Assembly (NCBI RefSeq): GCF_036346855.1
Contig: NZ_CP107841.1
Location: 9,986,001 to 10,050,000, forward strand
Source: Streptomyces europaeiscabiei
Lineage (GTDB): Bacteria > Actinomycetota > Actinomycetes > Streptomycetales > Streptomycetaceae
Direction of reading: 5' to 3'
DNA: 64,000 bases
The position numbers and the translations under genes were made by a program. The notes under the pieces were generated by a model. It ran no database searches and was not told the DNA's origin. It saw only the letters and a program-made list of their open reading frames with translations. The first letter of the stretch is position 1. Every line of letters begins with the position of its first letter. This document shows, piece after piece, positions 1-8,409 of this stretch.

Positions 1-780
1 GTCACCCGCGCCGAGCGTGTCCGCTACTTGTACGGCAGGGACGTCCACCGCGCCCCCGGCGTGGGGCCCCGCCCACAGGATGGGCTGCCCGCCCCGGCTG
101 ACCGCCGACCAGCCGACCCCGTTGTCCCGCAGGAACCGCAGGGTGTCCGTCGGCGCGGCCGTCCGCGTCCCGGCGCCGGGCGGGCGGAAGTCGTCCGAGC
201 AGACGGCCACGTCGATCCACGGCAGCAGCCGCTCCGTGCCGGCTTTCCAACTGCCCCCGTCGAGAACGGTCCGGCGTCCGGCGGCACGCGCCGCGCGGGC
301 GGCGGCCGTGGCCAACTCCAGGTGGTGGCCGTCGAATTCGACGACGTCACAGGCCGCCACCAGCGCGTCGAGGCCGTCGGGCGGGGCGAGCCGGTGCGCC
401 GTCGCGTTGGTCGAGGAGACGGCACGGTCTCCGCTGGACGCGGTCACCAGGACGGACGACACGGCGGGCGGCTCGACCGAGCCGGCCGCCAGGTCCACCA
501 CGTTCACGCCCAGCCGGTCCAGGTCCGCCGCCACAACGATCCCCAGCGGATGGCAGCCGATCGCGGTGAGCAGCGTGGCCGAGCCGCCCAAGTGGGCGAA
601 CGCGACGGCCGCGTTCGCGGCCGGACCGCCCGCGGCCACGACCTGCTCACGAGCCGTCAGCTTCTCGTTGACCCCCGGCACATGGTCGACGAGCTGGATC
701 ACATCCAGCGTGCACAACCCGACGAACAGACCCTGTGGACGTTTCCGCGCCGCCACCGCCGGCTCGTGGACTGACTCCAT
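1..780 (-). CDS. PfkB-family carbohydrate kinase, C-terminus cut by window edge
   Basis: The frame is open from an ATG at 780 to base 1 without a stop, giving 260 residues. The N-terminal half has the glycine-rich substrate-binding pattern of ribokinase/PfkB proteins (AAGGPAANAAVAFAHLGG around residues 47-65). The last visible residues are DTLGAGD, the PfkB signature carrying the catalytic Asp, so only the final part of the ATP-binding region is missing. The family phosphorylates sugars, nucleosides or related alcohols with ATP in the cytosol. The substrate cannot be read from the sequence. No operon partner is visible on the right, where the next gene lies 150 bases upstream on the same strand. 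Confidence 0.85.
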   Translation of the reverse strand, partial: MESVHEPAVAARKRPQGLFVGLCTLDVIQLVDHVPGVNEKLTAREQVVAAGGPAANAAVAFAHLGGSATLLTAIGCHPLGIVVAADLDRLGVNVVDLAAGSVEPPAVSSVLVTASSGDRAVSSTNATAHRLAPPDGLDALVAACDVVEFDGHHLELATAAARAARAAGRRTVLDGGSWKAGTERLLPWIDVAVCSDDFRPPGAGTRTAAPTDTLRFLRDNGVGWSAVSRGGQPILWAGPHAGGAVDVPAVQVADTLGAGD

Positions 781-933
781 CAGGGTTTCCGCTCTCGTGT
801 CGCACGGTCGACTCGGCGACCATCTTCCACGACGGTCGCTCGGACGGCATCGGTCGCGATGGACCACTGCCCCTGCGTCGGCCGACGGGGAACGGTTCGC
901 CGGTGAGAGGCCGGTCCTGCCCGGCCTGTCAGG

Positions 934-1449
934 TCAGCACCCTGCGGACGAGGTGTAGGAGGCGCTCCTCCAAGCGCCGTTGAGGTAGATGTGGTACACC
1001 CCGTCGATCCGCCGGAAGGTGACCTGCCCCGAGTTCTCCCATCCGACGTACCTGATGTCCCGGTTGTTGCCGAGGTCGGTGAGGGAGTTGTCCGCGACGC
1101 CCATGGTGAGGGGCCCCGCGCTGCCGTCGTCTTTCAGGCCGTACCAGTTCTGGAAGGCCTTGGTGGCCGCGATGGTACCGGTGCCGAAGTCGCAGTCGAT
1201 GGCGCCGGTGTAGAACCCCTCAGCCTTCATGACCAACTGCCACAGCGCCACCGCCCTGGTGTTGTTGTTGGAGTTGTGGTCCACGGGGCCCTCGTCGCCC
1301 CAGTCGTTCCGCACACCGGCGTTGCCCCAGTCGGCGCCACCGATGACGCCGCTGGAGACCGACGCGCCGGCCGTCGGCGCCGTCAGGACGCCGCCGCAGA
1401 CGACGGCCGCGGTGGTGAGGGCGAGGGTGATGCGCTTGGAGAGTCTCAA
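934..1449 (-). CDS. Secreted peptidoglycan-binding-like protein
   Basis: 171 residues. The N-terminus is a Sec signal peptide: MRLSKR, then a hydrophobic stretch of about 18 residues ending near AGAS. The mature part contains a PG_binding_1-like segment (about residues 65-120: a region with ALWQLVMKAEGFY followed by IDCDFGTGTIAATKAFQ), typical of helical cell-wall-binding modules in small Streptomyces exported proteins. The C-terminal ~50 residues look like a short beta-rich tail ending in Cys. No catalytic domain is visible, so a wall-binding or accessory role is inferred. It is transcribed alone; the 320 bases upstream to the AraC-type gene are non-coding. Confidence 0.75.
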   Translation of the reverse strand: MRLSKRITLALTTAAVVCGGVLTAPTAGASVSSGVIGGADWGNAGVRNDWGDEGPVDHNSNNNTRAVALWQLVMKAEGFYTGAIDCDFGTGTIAATKAFQNWYGLKDDGSAGPLTMGVADNSLTDLGNNRDIRYVGWENSGQVTFRRIDGVYHIYLNGAWRSASYTSSAGC

Positions 1450-1769
1450 AGGTTGTCCTTTCCTATGACGGCGATCGTCACCGAGCCGTCGGGGTCAAAG
1501 GTGGTGGAGTCGCGTCCGGCGGTGCGCCGGGACGGAGAGCCGACGCCCGCGTACAGCCGTCCGCAGGTCGCGGGCGCGACTCAACCGGGTCGGCGGGACG
1601 AAGTCCTGCCCTTGTGACACATGGCAGGCACACCGGTCGGCCCACTCCACCCGGTGGTTCGGGCCGCGACGCGGCACCAGGACTCGAGTGTCACGGGTGA
1701 GGGGTGGGATGTCGTTGTCGATCGGCGCCACCTCGTTGACAACGCGTGCCGGACCTTTCCCCGCGCGGG
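1450..1769. other. Intergenic stretch, no gene seen
   Basis: 320 bases between the start of the exported peptidoglycan-binding-like gene and the stop of the AraC-type gene. It must hold the promoter of the exported protein. I see no convincing ORF, strong hairpin or repeat. Confidence 0.5.
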
Positions 1770-2738
1770 TCATGGGTGCAGCCGGCGGTATTCCTGGGGA
1801 CTGAGCCCGTGGGCGGTGCGGAAGGCTCGGCTGAAGTGGGCGGGGTCCGTGAACCCCCAACGGGCGGCGATGGCGCGGACGGGGTGCGCGTGCAGGCGAG
1901 GGTCGGCCAGGTCGCGGCGGCAGAGCTCCAGCCGACGGGTGCGGATCCATCCGGCGACGGTCATGTCCGCTTCCCCGAAGAGCCGGTGCAGGGAGCGCAG
2001 AGAGATGTTGTGGGCTGCCGCGATCATGCTCGGGGACAGCTCGGGGTCGCCCAGGTGCCGCTGGACGAAGGCACGGATCTCCAGCAGTCGCGCATCGCGT
2101 TGGGTACCCTCCGGCACCGGGGTGCCCGTCTCCAGGTGATGGGCCAGGAAGGCGGTGACCAGGTCGAGGGTGACGGTCGTCAGGCGGGCGCCGTCCGCCA
2201 CGGTGTAGGCGGCGGCGTCCGCGGTGAGTTGGGTGAGGTAGCCGGACAGCAGGGCGCCCATCGGCTCCCGCCCGGACAGGCGCGTGCCCGTGAGCCGGCG
2301 GACCTGGTCGGCCGGGAGCGGCAACAGCGCCCGGGGGAACTGCACCATCACTCCTTGCACCGTGTCGTGACCGGCGGCCGCCCAGCCATGCCATGGACGC
2401 GAGGTGTCGTAGAGCACGGCTTCGCCCGGCCCACTCGTGATGTCACGGCCGCCCTGCAGGATCCGGTGGCTCCCGCGCAGGGTCAGCAACAGTTGTAAGG
2501 ACTCGGGATCGGAGGAACGGATCATGCTCGCCGGCCGACGTGACTCCAGCGACGGATAGGCCAGTGAGGACACCTGCACCCCGCCCAGATCCAGCACCTG
2601 CGCGTCTGCCCGGAAGTCCGCTTCATGGTCACTGCGGAGCACGCTGGGGGCGAACGAGCAGGCCGCCCTGTCGTACCAGGAGGAGAACCGCTCGGCGACC
2701 GGCAGGTCCTGCGTCCGGAATCGCGTCACCAGCACCAT
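1770..2738 (-). CDS. AraC-family transcriptional regulator
   Basis: 322 residues from ATG 2738, chosen because GGGAGAG lies just upstream; longer in-frame extensions lack a ribosome site. Residues ~30-200 match the AraC-binding-like cupin region of the 'AraC_binding_2' group (MVLVTRFRTQDLPVAERFSSW start). Residues ~225-322 form the double helix-turn-helix, with IAAAHNISLRSLHRLF and the end motif AARWGFTDPAHFSRAFR followed by G-SPQEYRR. This is a cytosolic DNA-binding activator. The ligand is unknown, and no neighbour points to a clear target. Confidence 0.9.
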   Translation of the reverse strand: MVLVTRFRTQDLPVAERFSSWYDRAACSFAPSVLRSDHEADFRADAQVLDLGGVQVSSLAYPSLESRRPASMIRSSDPESLQLLLTLRGSHRILQGGRDITSGPGEAVLYDTSRPWHGWAAAGHDTVQGVMVQFPRALLPLPADQVRRLTGTRLSGREPMGALLSGYLTQLTADAAAYTVADGARLTTVTLDLVTAFLAHHLETGTPVPEGTQRDARLLEIRAFVQRHLGDPELSPSMIAAAHNISLRSLHRLFGEADMTVAGWIRTRRLELCRRDLADPRLHAHPVRAIAARWGFTDPAHFSRAFRTAHGLSPQEYRRLHP

Positions 2739-3203
2739 GCGCTCTCCCACGACGAGGCCCTGCTCGTCGGCCGTTCCCTCAACACCCTTACGGAGGCCGG
2801 TACTTGCGCTGAGGGAAGTACCGGTGCCATTCGGCTCCGGTGATCTTCGGGAAGGTCGTGACGTGGAACCTCCCAGAAGGCCCGTGGCCTCCCGCCCACG
2901 CCCCAACCGCCCTGCCCCTGCGGCGAATTCGACTAACGGACCGTCCCCGTCGTCCAGCGGTCGCTCTCCGCGCGGCATCGCCGCCCCTCCCCCATGGTCC
3001 CCGCAGTCCCTGTGGCTCCCCGTTCCCCCGTGCCACAGGCGGCACTGCTGCTCCGCATTTTTCAGGAGTTGCGTGTTCGGCACCAGTGACCGACGCGAAC
3101 GATGTGCCGGTCGACGTGTCCGGAGCGCACGGCCCGACCGGCGGCAGCCGGAGGAGCACGGGCCATACCCCGAGAACTGAACGCCACGGGAGGGAGCACG
3201 AGC
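2739..3203. other. Intergenic stretch, no gene seen
   Basis: About 465 bases between the AraC-type gene and the low-complexity ORF. Long open frames run through it on both strands but have atypical arginine/proline-rich products and no ribosome sites. It should contain the AraC-type promoter; no operator stands out. Confidence 0.4.
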
Positions 3204-3458
3204 ATGATCAAGCGAACGCCGTCACCGGCGCGGCAGCCCCCTTCCTCGCCGCAGCCGCAGCCGCAGCCGCAGCCGCAGCCGCAGCCGCAGCCGCAGCCGA
3301 CCCGGCCCCGGTGCCGTCGGCCCGGCCCCGGCCCCGGCGCCCAGCGCCTCGACCGACACGGCCCATGGGCGCACCCGCCCGCCCCTCCTCCCCTCGCCAC
3401 TCCCGCTTACTCCCGCCACTCCCACCTCACAGGCGCTCGCAGAACCGGGCGCCTGTGA
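3204..3458 (+). CDS. Possible low-complexity Pro/Gln-repeat peptide
   Basis: 84-codon frame starting at ATG 3204, seven bases after GGGAGGGAG, a good ribosome site. The product begins MIKRTPSPARQ, runs into a PQ dipeptide repeat encoded by the CCGCAG hexanucleotide array, and ends in a Pro/Arg-rich tail. Nothing resembles a known fold. The ribosome site argues for translation, while the composition and lack of a domain argue for chance or a decayed gene. An inverted repeat overlaps its stop codon. Confidence 0.25.
   Translation: MIKRTPSPARQPPSSPQPQPQPQPQPQPQPQPTRPRCRRPGPGPGAQRLDRHGPWAHPPAPPPLATPAYSRHSHLTGARRTGRL
3249..3299. repeat. CCGCAG hexanucleotide tandem repeat (about 8.5 copies)
   Basis: A perfect run of CCGCAG units. 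Because the unit is six bases, it reads as Pro-Gln, Ala-Ala or Ser-Arg dipeptides depending on frame, which creates several artificial long ORFs here. Confidence 0.95.
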
Positions 3459-3460
3459 GG
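3425..3460. terminator. 12-bp perfect inverted repeat, possible terminator
   Basis: CCTCACAGGCGC at 3425-3436 pairs with GCGCCTGTGAGG at 3449-3460 across a 12-base loop. There is no T-run. It overlaps the end of the low-complexity ORF and precedes the phosphatase gene, so it could be a terminator or an operator. Confidence 0.5.
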
Positions 3461-3611
3461 CATGCGGCGTGGCAGGGTAGGGGGTCGGGCGTTTCGGTCG
3501 GTCGCGCGCCATGCGTGGCATGCCCGGCGCACAATGAACCCTGAAAGCAGTGCATGCAGTCGATCTGTGAGCCCATGGACGACGGCTCCGGTCGTACGGA
3601 GAGAGGGAACG

Positions 3612-5999
3612 ATGGGCGAGCAAGGTGTCGCCTCGGCCGCGGTCGACGCCAGGGGGCTGGTCATCGCATGGAGTGCGGGCGCCCGACGGGTCCTCGGGTA
3701 CGAGCACGCGGAGGTGGTCGGCCGCCGGGCGGCCGACCTGCTGGCCGATGTCCTTCCGGCCTCGGCCCGGAGCCGTCTCGCCGAGCCGGCCGACTGGCAG
3801 GGCCCCGTACACGCGCGGCATCGGGACGGTCACGGCGTGGAACTGGAGCTGGAGGCGCACCCGCTCCTGGACTCGGCGGGGGAAGCCCAGTGGTTTCTGA
3901 CGGCCACGGTGCCGGAGCCCGCCGCGCGGCTGCGTAGATGGGCCCTGGACCAGCTCCCCGTTCCGATCGCGCTCTTCGACCAGGACGGACTCGCGGTGTC
4001 CGCGAACTCCGCGATGGAAGGGGTGATGGGCAGGCCGCAGAAGGACCTGCTCGGTCGACGGGTGGGGGAGTCCGTCGACGGAAAGCGACGGATCCCGGGC
4101 TTCGAGGGACTCGACGACGCGGTGCAGCGCGTACTGCGAACGGGTGAGCCGATGCCGTACGAGGCCTGGCTGCGCGCACCGGGCGAGGCCCGTGAGCACG
4201 CGTGGCTGGTGTCGCTCAGCCCGCTGAAGGACGACAGCGGCGAGGTACGGGGCATGTGTCTGGCCGCGATCGACAGTACGGAGCAGTTCCTGGCCCGCCG
4301 GCGTCTGAGCATGCTCAACGAGTCCGGCAACCGGATCGGCTCCACCCTGGACGTGACGCGCACCGCCGAGGAGCTCGCCGAGGTGTGCGCGGATCATCTC
4401 GCCGACTTCGTCGTCGTGGACCTCCTGGACTCGGTACTGGCCGGTGAGGAGGCCACCCCCTCGCCCGGTACCGATCCCCTCGTCTTCCGCCGCACCGCCC
4501 AGCGGTCCGTGCTGGCCGGCTGCCCCGAAGCCGTGATCCCGGTCGGGAGCAGGCACACCTACGTCGAGGGGTCGCCGCCGGGCCGCGCGCTGACCACCGG
4601 CCGGGCCCTGCTGTACGAGGTCGACGACGCCACCGGGCAGCCCTGGGCGGGCTCACCGGAGCGTGCCCGCAGTATCGAGGTCCACGGCATCCACTCGATG
4701 ATGGCCGTGCCCCTGCGCGCCCGGGGCATCACCCTCGGCCTGTCGATCCTCGCCCGCCACCGCACGGCCGAGCCCTTCGGCGAGGACGATCTGCTGCTGG
4801 CCGAGGAACTCGCCGCCCGCGCCGCGGTCTGCGTCGACAACGCCCGCCGCTACACCCGCGAACGCGCCATCGCCCTCGAACTGCAACGCAGTCTCCTGCC
4901 CCACCGCGCACCCCGGCAGGCCGCCGTCGAGGTCGCCTCCCGCTACCAGCCGGCCAGCACACGCGCCGGGATCGGCGGCGACTGGTTCGACGTCATCCCC
5001 CTGTCCGGCGCCAGAGTGGGGCTCGTCGTGGGCGATGTCGTCGGCCACGGTGTGCAGGCGTCCGCCACCATGGGCCGGCTCCGCACCGCCGTCCGCACCC
5101 TGGCCGACGTGGACCTGGCGCCGGACGAGCTGCTCACCCAGCTGGACGACATCGTCCTGCGCCTGGACTCCGAGCGGACGGCGGACGAGGCCGAGGACGC
5201 GGAGAGCCCGGGCGAGATCGGCGCCACCTGCCTGTACGCCGTGTACGACCCCGTCTCGCGCCGCTGCTCCATGGCCAGGGCCGGTCACCCGCCACCGGCG
5301 CTGATCGGTCCGGACGGCGAGGCCGCCTTCCTCGACCTGCCGATCGGGCCGCCGCTGGGCGTGGGCGGGCTGCCCTTCGAAACCGCGGAGTTCGACGTCC
5401 CCGAGGGCAGCGTGTTCGCCTTCTACACCGACGGCCTGGTCCAGGCGCCGGACCGCGACCTGGACGACGGACTCGCGCGGCTGCGCCAGGCTCTCTGCGG
5501 CACGGGCCGTCCCCTGGAGGAGACCTGTGACGCGGTGCTGCGGAACCTGCTGACGGAGCGGCCCGTCGACGACGTGGCCCTGCTCCTGGCCCGGACCCGG
5601 GCACTGGACGCCGACCGGGTCGCCACCTGGGACGTTCCCGCCGACCCCGCGTTCGTCGGCCATGCCCGCAAGCTGGCCTGCGATCAACTGGCAGCCTGGC
5701 GGCTGGAGGAGGCCTCCTTCGTCACGGAACTCATCGTCAGCGAGCTGGTCACCAACGCCATCCGCTACGGCGGGTCCCCGATCCAGCTGCGGCTGATCCG
5801 CGAGACCACACTGATCTGCGAGGTCTCGGACTCCAGCAGCACCGCTCCGCACATGCGCCGGGCCCGCGCCTTCGACGAGGGCGGCCGTGGCCTCCTGCTC
5901 GTCGCCCAGCTCACCCAGCGCTGGGGCAGCCGCCACACCCGCACGGGCAAGACCATCTGGGCCGAGCAGGCTCTCCCCGACGAGGAGCAGAACGCGTAG
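3612..5999 (+). CDS. PAS-GAF-SpoIIE-HATPase sensor phosphatase
   Basis: 795 residues from ATG 3612, chosen for GAGAGGGAAC just upstream. Domain order: PAS (~5-100), second PAS (~108-225), GAF (~245-415), SpoIIE/PP2C phosphatase (~425-635, with GGDWFDVIPL and VGDVVGHGVQA metal-binding motifs), then an anti-sigma-type HATPase_c (~660-790, ELVTNAIRYGG and DEGGRGLLLV). This is a common Streptomyces architecture. The phosphatase is expected to dephosphorylate an anti-anti-sigma factor and the ATPase to act as a RsbW-like kinase, in response to a signal sensed by PAS/GAF. It has no membrane segments, so it is cytosolic. No STAS or sigma gene is adjacent, so its partners are unknown. Confidence 0.93.
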   Translation: MGEQGVASAAVDARGLVIAWSAGARRVLGYEHAEVVGRRAADLLADVLPASARSRLAEPADWQGPVHARHRDGHGVELELEAHPLLDSAGEAQWFLTATVPEPAARLRRWALDQLPVPIALFDQDGLAVSANSAMEGVMGRPQKDLLGRRVGESVDGKRRIPGFEGLDDAVQRVLRTGEPMPYEAWLRAPGEAREHAWLVSLSPLKDDSGEVRGMCLAAIDSTEQFLARRRLSMLNESGNRIGSTLDVTRTAEELAEVCADHLADFVVVDLLDSVLAGEEATPSPGTDPLVFRRTAQRSVLAGCPEAVIPVGSRHTYVEGSPPGRALTTGRALLYEVDDATGQPWAGSPERARSIEVHGIHSMMAVPLRARGITLGLSILARHRTAEPFGEDDLLLAEELAARAAVCVDNARRYTRERAIALELQRSLLPHRAPRQAAVEVASRYQPASTRAGIGGDWFDVIPLSGARVGLVVGDVVGHGVQASATMGRLRTAVRTLADVDLAPDELLTQLDDIVLRLDSERTADEAEDAESPGEIGATCLYAVYDPVSRRCSMARAGHPPPALIGPDGEAAFLDLPIGPPLGVGGLPFETAEFDVPEGSVFAFYTDGLVQAPDRDLDDGLARLRQALCGTGRPLEETCDAVLRNLLTERPVDDVALLLARTRALDADRVATWDVPADPAFVGHARKLACDQLAAWRLEEASFVTELIVSELVTNAIRYGGSPIQLRLIRETTLICEVSDSSSTAPHMRRARAFDEGGRGLLLVAQLTQRWGSRHTRTGKTIWAEQALPDEEQNA

Positions 6000-6085
6000 A
6001 CAGCCGACGGCGCCGACGACGGTGGAACTTCTTGACCGCCGGTCGACGCTCCACGATGCTGTGTTGCGGTAGGTGCGATGCGTAC

Positions 6086-6098
6086 CGTATTAAGCAAC
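6086..6098 (+). promoter_or_regulatory. Candidate regulon motif upstream of mscR
   Basis: CGTATTAAGCAAC, 37 bases before the mscR start, matches 12 of 13 bases of CGTATTGAGCAAC inside the large inverted repeat before glyA. A GTTGCGG lies just upstream. It suggests control with the betaine catabolic genes. A chance match cannot be excluded. Confidence 0.45.
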
Positions 6099-6134
6099 TG
6101 CAGACTCAGGTCTCGTTACTGCCGAGGAGTGGCC

Positions 6135-7220
6135 ATGGCTCACCAGGTCCGTGCTGTCGTCGCGCGGGGCAAGGGTGCCCCCGTCAGCCTGGAAACGATC
6201 ATTGTGCCCGACCCCGGACCGGGGGAGGCCCTGGTGAAGATCGAGGCCTGCGGGGTCTGCCACACCGATCTGCACTACAGGGAGGGCGGCATCAACGACG
6301 AGTTCCCCTTCCTGCTGGGCCACGAGGCGGCCGGCGTCGTGGAGTCGGTGGGGGAGGGTGTCACCGATGTGGCCCCCGGTGACTTCGTCATCCTCAACTG
6401 GCGTGCGGTCTGCGGGCAGTGCCGGGCCTGTCTGCGCGGACGCCCGTGGTACTGCTTCAGCACCCACAACGCGAAGCAGAAGATGACCCTGCTGGACGGC
6501 ACCGAGCTGTCTCCGGCGCTGGGTATCGGCGCGTTCGCGGAGAAGACGCTGGTGGCGGCGGGGCAGTGCACGAAGGTCGACCGCGCCGCCTCCGCGGCCG
6601 CCGCCGGTCTGCTGGGGTGCGGGGTGATGGCCGGCATCGGCGCGGCCATCAACACCGGCAACGTCGGGCGTGGTGACAGCGTGGCCGTCATCGGCTGTGG
6701 CGGCGTCGGGGCCGCGGCGGTCGTCGGGTCGAACCTGGCGGGCGCGGCGAAGATCATCGCGGTGGACATCGACGACGCCAAGCTGGACACCGCCAGGAAG
6801 CTGGGCGCGACCCACACCGTCAACTCGAAGAACGTCGACGCGGTCGAGGCGATCCGCGAGCTGACCGGCGGCTTCGGCGCCGACGTCGTCATCGAGGCGG
6901 TGGGCCGCCCGGAGACGTACAAGCAGGCCTTCTACGCCCGCGACCTGGCCGGCACGGTCGTCCTGGTCGGCGTCCCCACCCCGGAGATGAAGCTGGAGCT
7001 GCCCCTCCTCGACGTCTTCGGCCGCGGTGGCACGCTGAAGTCCTCCTGGTACGGCGACTGCCTGCCCTCCCGCGACTTCCCGATGCTCATCGACCTGTAC
7101 CTCCAGGGTCGGCTGGACCTGGACGCCTTCGTCACGGAGACCATCGCGCTGGACGACGTGGAGAAGGCCTTCGAGCGGATGCACCGCGGCGACGTACTGC
7201 GCTCGGTCGTGGTCCTCTGA
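6135..7220 (+). CDS. mscR: S-(hydroxymethyl)mycothiol dehydrogenase
   Basis: 361 residues from ATG 6135 behind GAGGAGTGGCC. This is a class III-type zinc alcohol dehydrogenase. Catalytic zinc ligands fall in CGVCHTD and GHEAAG, the structural zinc cysteines in [15 protein letters not shown], and the nucleotide-binding turn is [11 protein letters not shown]. The actinobacterial form oxidises the formaldehyde-mycothiol adduct to S-formylmycothiol with NAD. The next gene overlaps its stop by one base and encodes an MBL-fold hydrolase, the same pairing known for Mycobacterium tuberculosis Rv2259-Rv2260. Here it sits before a demethylating Rieske oxygenase system, which would release formaldehyde. 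Confidence 0.92.
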   Translation: MAHQVRAVVARGKGAPVSLETIIVPDPGPGEALVKIEACGVCHTDLHYREGGINDEFPFLLGHEAAGVVESVGEGVTDVAPGDFVILNWRAVCGQCRACLRGRPWYCFSTHNAKQKMTLLDGTELSPALGIGAFAEKTLVAAGQCTKVDRAASAAAAGLLGCGVMAGIGAAINTGNVGRGDSVAVIGCGGVGAAAVVGSNLAGAAKIIAVDIDDAKLDTARKLGATHTVNSKNVDAVEAIRELTGGFGADVVIEAVGRPETYKQAFYARDLAGTVVLVGVPTPEMKLELPLLDVFGRGGTLKSSWYGDCLPSRDFPMLIDLYLQGRLDLDAFVTETIALDDVEKAFERMHRGDVLRSVVVL

Positions 7221-7849
7221 TGGCCGCCCGCATCGAACATCTCGTCACCTCGGGGACGTTCTCACTGGACGGCGGCACCTGGGACGTCGACAACAACGTG
7301 TGGATCGTCGGCGACGACGAGGAGGCCGTCGTCATCGACGCCGCACACGACGCCGGGGCGATCGCCGAAGCCCTCGGCGGGCGCACGCTGCGGGCCATCG
7401 TGTGCACGCACGCCCACAACGACCACATCGACGCCGCGCCCGAACTCGCGGCGCGCACCGGGGCTCCGATCCTGCTCCACGCCGGCGACCTGCCGCTGTG
7501 GAAGCAGACCCATCCCGACCGGGCACCCGACGGCGAACTCACCGACGGCCAGGTCCTCACCGTGGCGGGTGTCGACCTGACCGTGCTGCACACTCCCGGC
7601 CACGCTCCCGGGGCGGTCTGTCTGTACGCGCCGGTCCTGACGGCTCTCTTCAGTGGCGACACCCTGTTCGCGGGCGGGCCGGGAGCGACGGGAAGGTCGT
7701 ACAGCGACTTCCCGACCATCGTCGACTCGATCCGCGACCGGCTGCTGACGCTGCCCGGCGACACCGTCGTGCACACCGGACATGGTGATGCGACCACCGT
7801 CGGCGCGGAGTCCCCGCACCTCCAGGAGTGGATCGACCGCGGCTTCTGA
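7220..7849 (+). CDS. MBL-fold hydrolase, probable S-formylmycothiol hydrolase
   Basis: 209 residues. Its ATG shares one base with the mscR stop, so the two are translationally coupled. Metallo-beta-lactamase metal motifs are present: THAHNDHID (HxHxDH) near residue 60, then HTPGHAPG, SGDTLF and a late HTGHGD. Glyoxalase II-like members of this family hydrolyse thioesters. The coupling to mscR supports hydrolysis of S-formylmycothiol to formate and mycothiol, as proposed for the mycobacterial neighbour; this is inference from context. Confidence 0.85.
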   Translation: MAARIEHLVTSGTFSLDGGTWDVDNNVWIVGDDEEAVVIDAAHDAGAIAEALGGRTLRAIVCTHAHNDHIDAAPELAARTGAPILLHAGDLPLWKQTHPDRAPDGELTDGQVLTVAGVDLTVLHTPGHAPGAVCLYAPVLTALFSGDTLFAGGPGATGRSYSDFPTIVDSIRDRLLTLPGDTVVHTGHGDATTVGAESPHLQEWIDRGF

Positions 7850-7875
7850 CCGCCCCCGCGACAACCCCCGCACGG

Positions 7876-7912
7876 CGCCCGTACCCCCCTGTTCCCGCAG
7901 GTGGTACGGGCG
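7876..7912 (+). terminator. Probable terminator after the mscR operon
   Basis: CGCCCGTACC (7876-7885) pairs with GGTACGGGCG (7903-7912) across a 17-base loop and is followed by TTTC. It ends the formaldehyde-detoxification pair before the Rieske ferredoxin promoter. Confidence 0.6.
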
Positions 7913-8001
7913 TTTCGGGCTGCCCCGAGGACGGTCGGCGGAGCCGCCCGAAGCGGGCCCTTCGACGCCTTGACAAGGATTCTGGGCGACCTCAGACTGT
8001 T

Positions 8002-8037
8002 GTTGCGCTTACCGCAATCCGTTTCGCTATACGCACC
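8002..8037. promoter_or_regulatory. Candidate operator before the Rieske ferredoxin gene
   Basis: Contains GTTGCGC (8002-8008) and CGCTATACGCACC (8025-8037). The reverse complement of the second part, GGTGCGTATAGCG, is shared with the betA promoter (GTGCGTATAGCG), and its TGCGTAT core matches the purU and glyA sites. It lies 12 bases before the start codon. Confidence 0.55.
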
Positions 8038-8049
8038 CGAGGTGTCATG

Positions 8050-8409
8050 ATGATTCCCGCGTGCCGTCTCGCAGATCTCCCGCGAGGCGAGGCCATCCGG
8101 CTCGACATCGACCCGCCGGTCTCGGTGTTCCACACCGACGACGGCGAGGTGTTCGCCATCGACGACACCTGCACCCACCAGGACGCCTCGCTCGCCGACG
8201 GCTGGCTGGAGGGCTGCGAGGTGGAATGCCCGCTGCATGCTTCGAAGTTCGACCTGAGGACGGGTGCCGTCGACTCCCCGCCGGCCAAGCTTCCGGTCCG
8301 GACCCACGAGGTCGTCATCGAGGACGGCATGATCCACGTCCGGGTGTCCACGGACGCCCCCAATCTGCCGCCCTGCGTCGCGGCCCGGCTCGCCGGAGGT
8401 CCCGCGTGA
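8050..8409 (+). CDS. Rieske [2Fe-2S] ferredoxin
   Basis: 119 residues. Two adjacent in-frame ATGs exist at 8047 and 8050; the second has the better spacing (7 bases) from GAGG. Rieske cluster ligands are CTHQDASL and CPLHASKFDLRTG (Cys-X-His and Cys-X2-His). The length fits a stand-alone dioxygenase ferredoxin. Its stop overlaps the GTG of the reductase gene, and an oxygenase subunit follows, so it is the electron carrier between reductase and oxygenase in a three-component system. Confidence 0.9.
   Translation: MIPACRLADLPRGEAIRLDIDPPVSVFHTDDGEVFAIDDTCTHQDASLADGWLEGCEVECPLHASKFDLRTGAVDSPPAKLPVRTHEVVIEDGMIHVRVSTDAPNLPPCVAARLAGGPA

Noticed and set aside
2840..3544. Poly-alanine frame overlapping the hexanucleotide repeat
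   Set aside because: It is open only because of the repeat; there is no ribosome site and the flanking residues are random-like.
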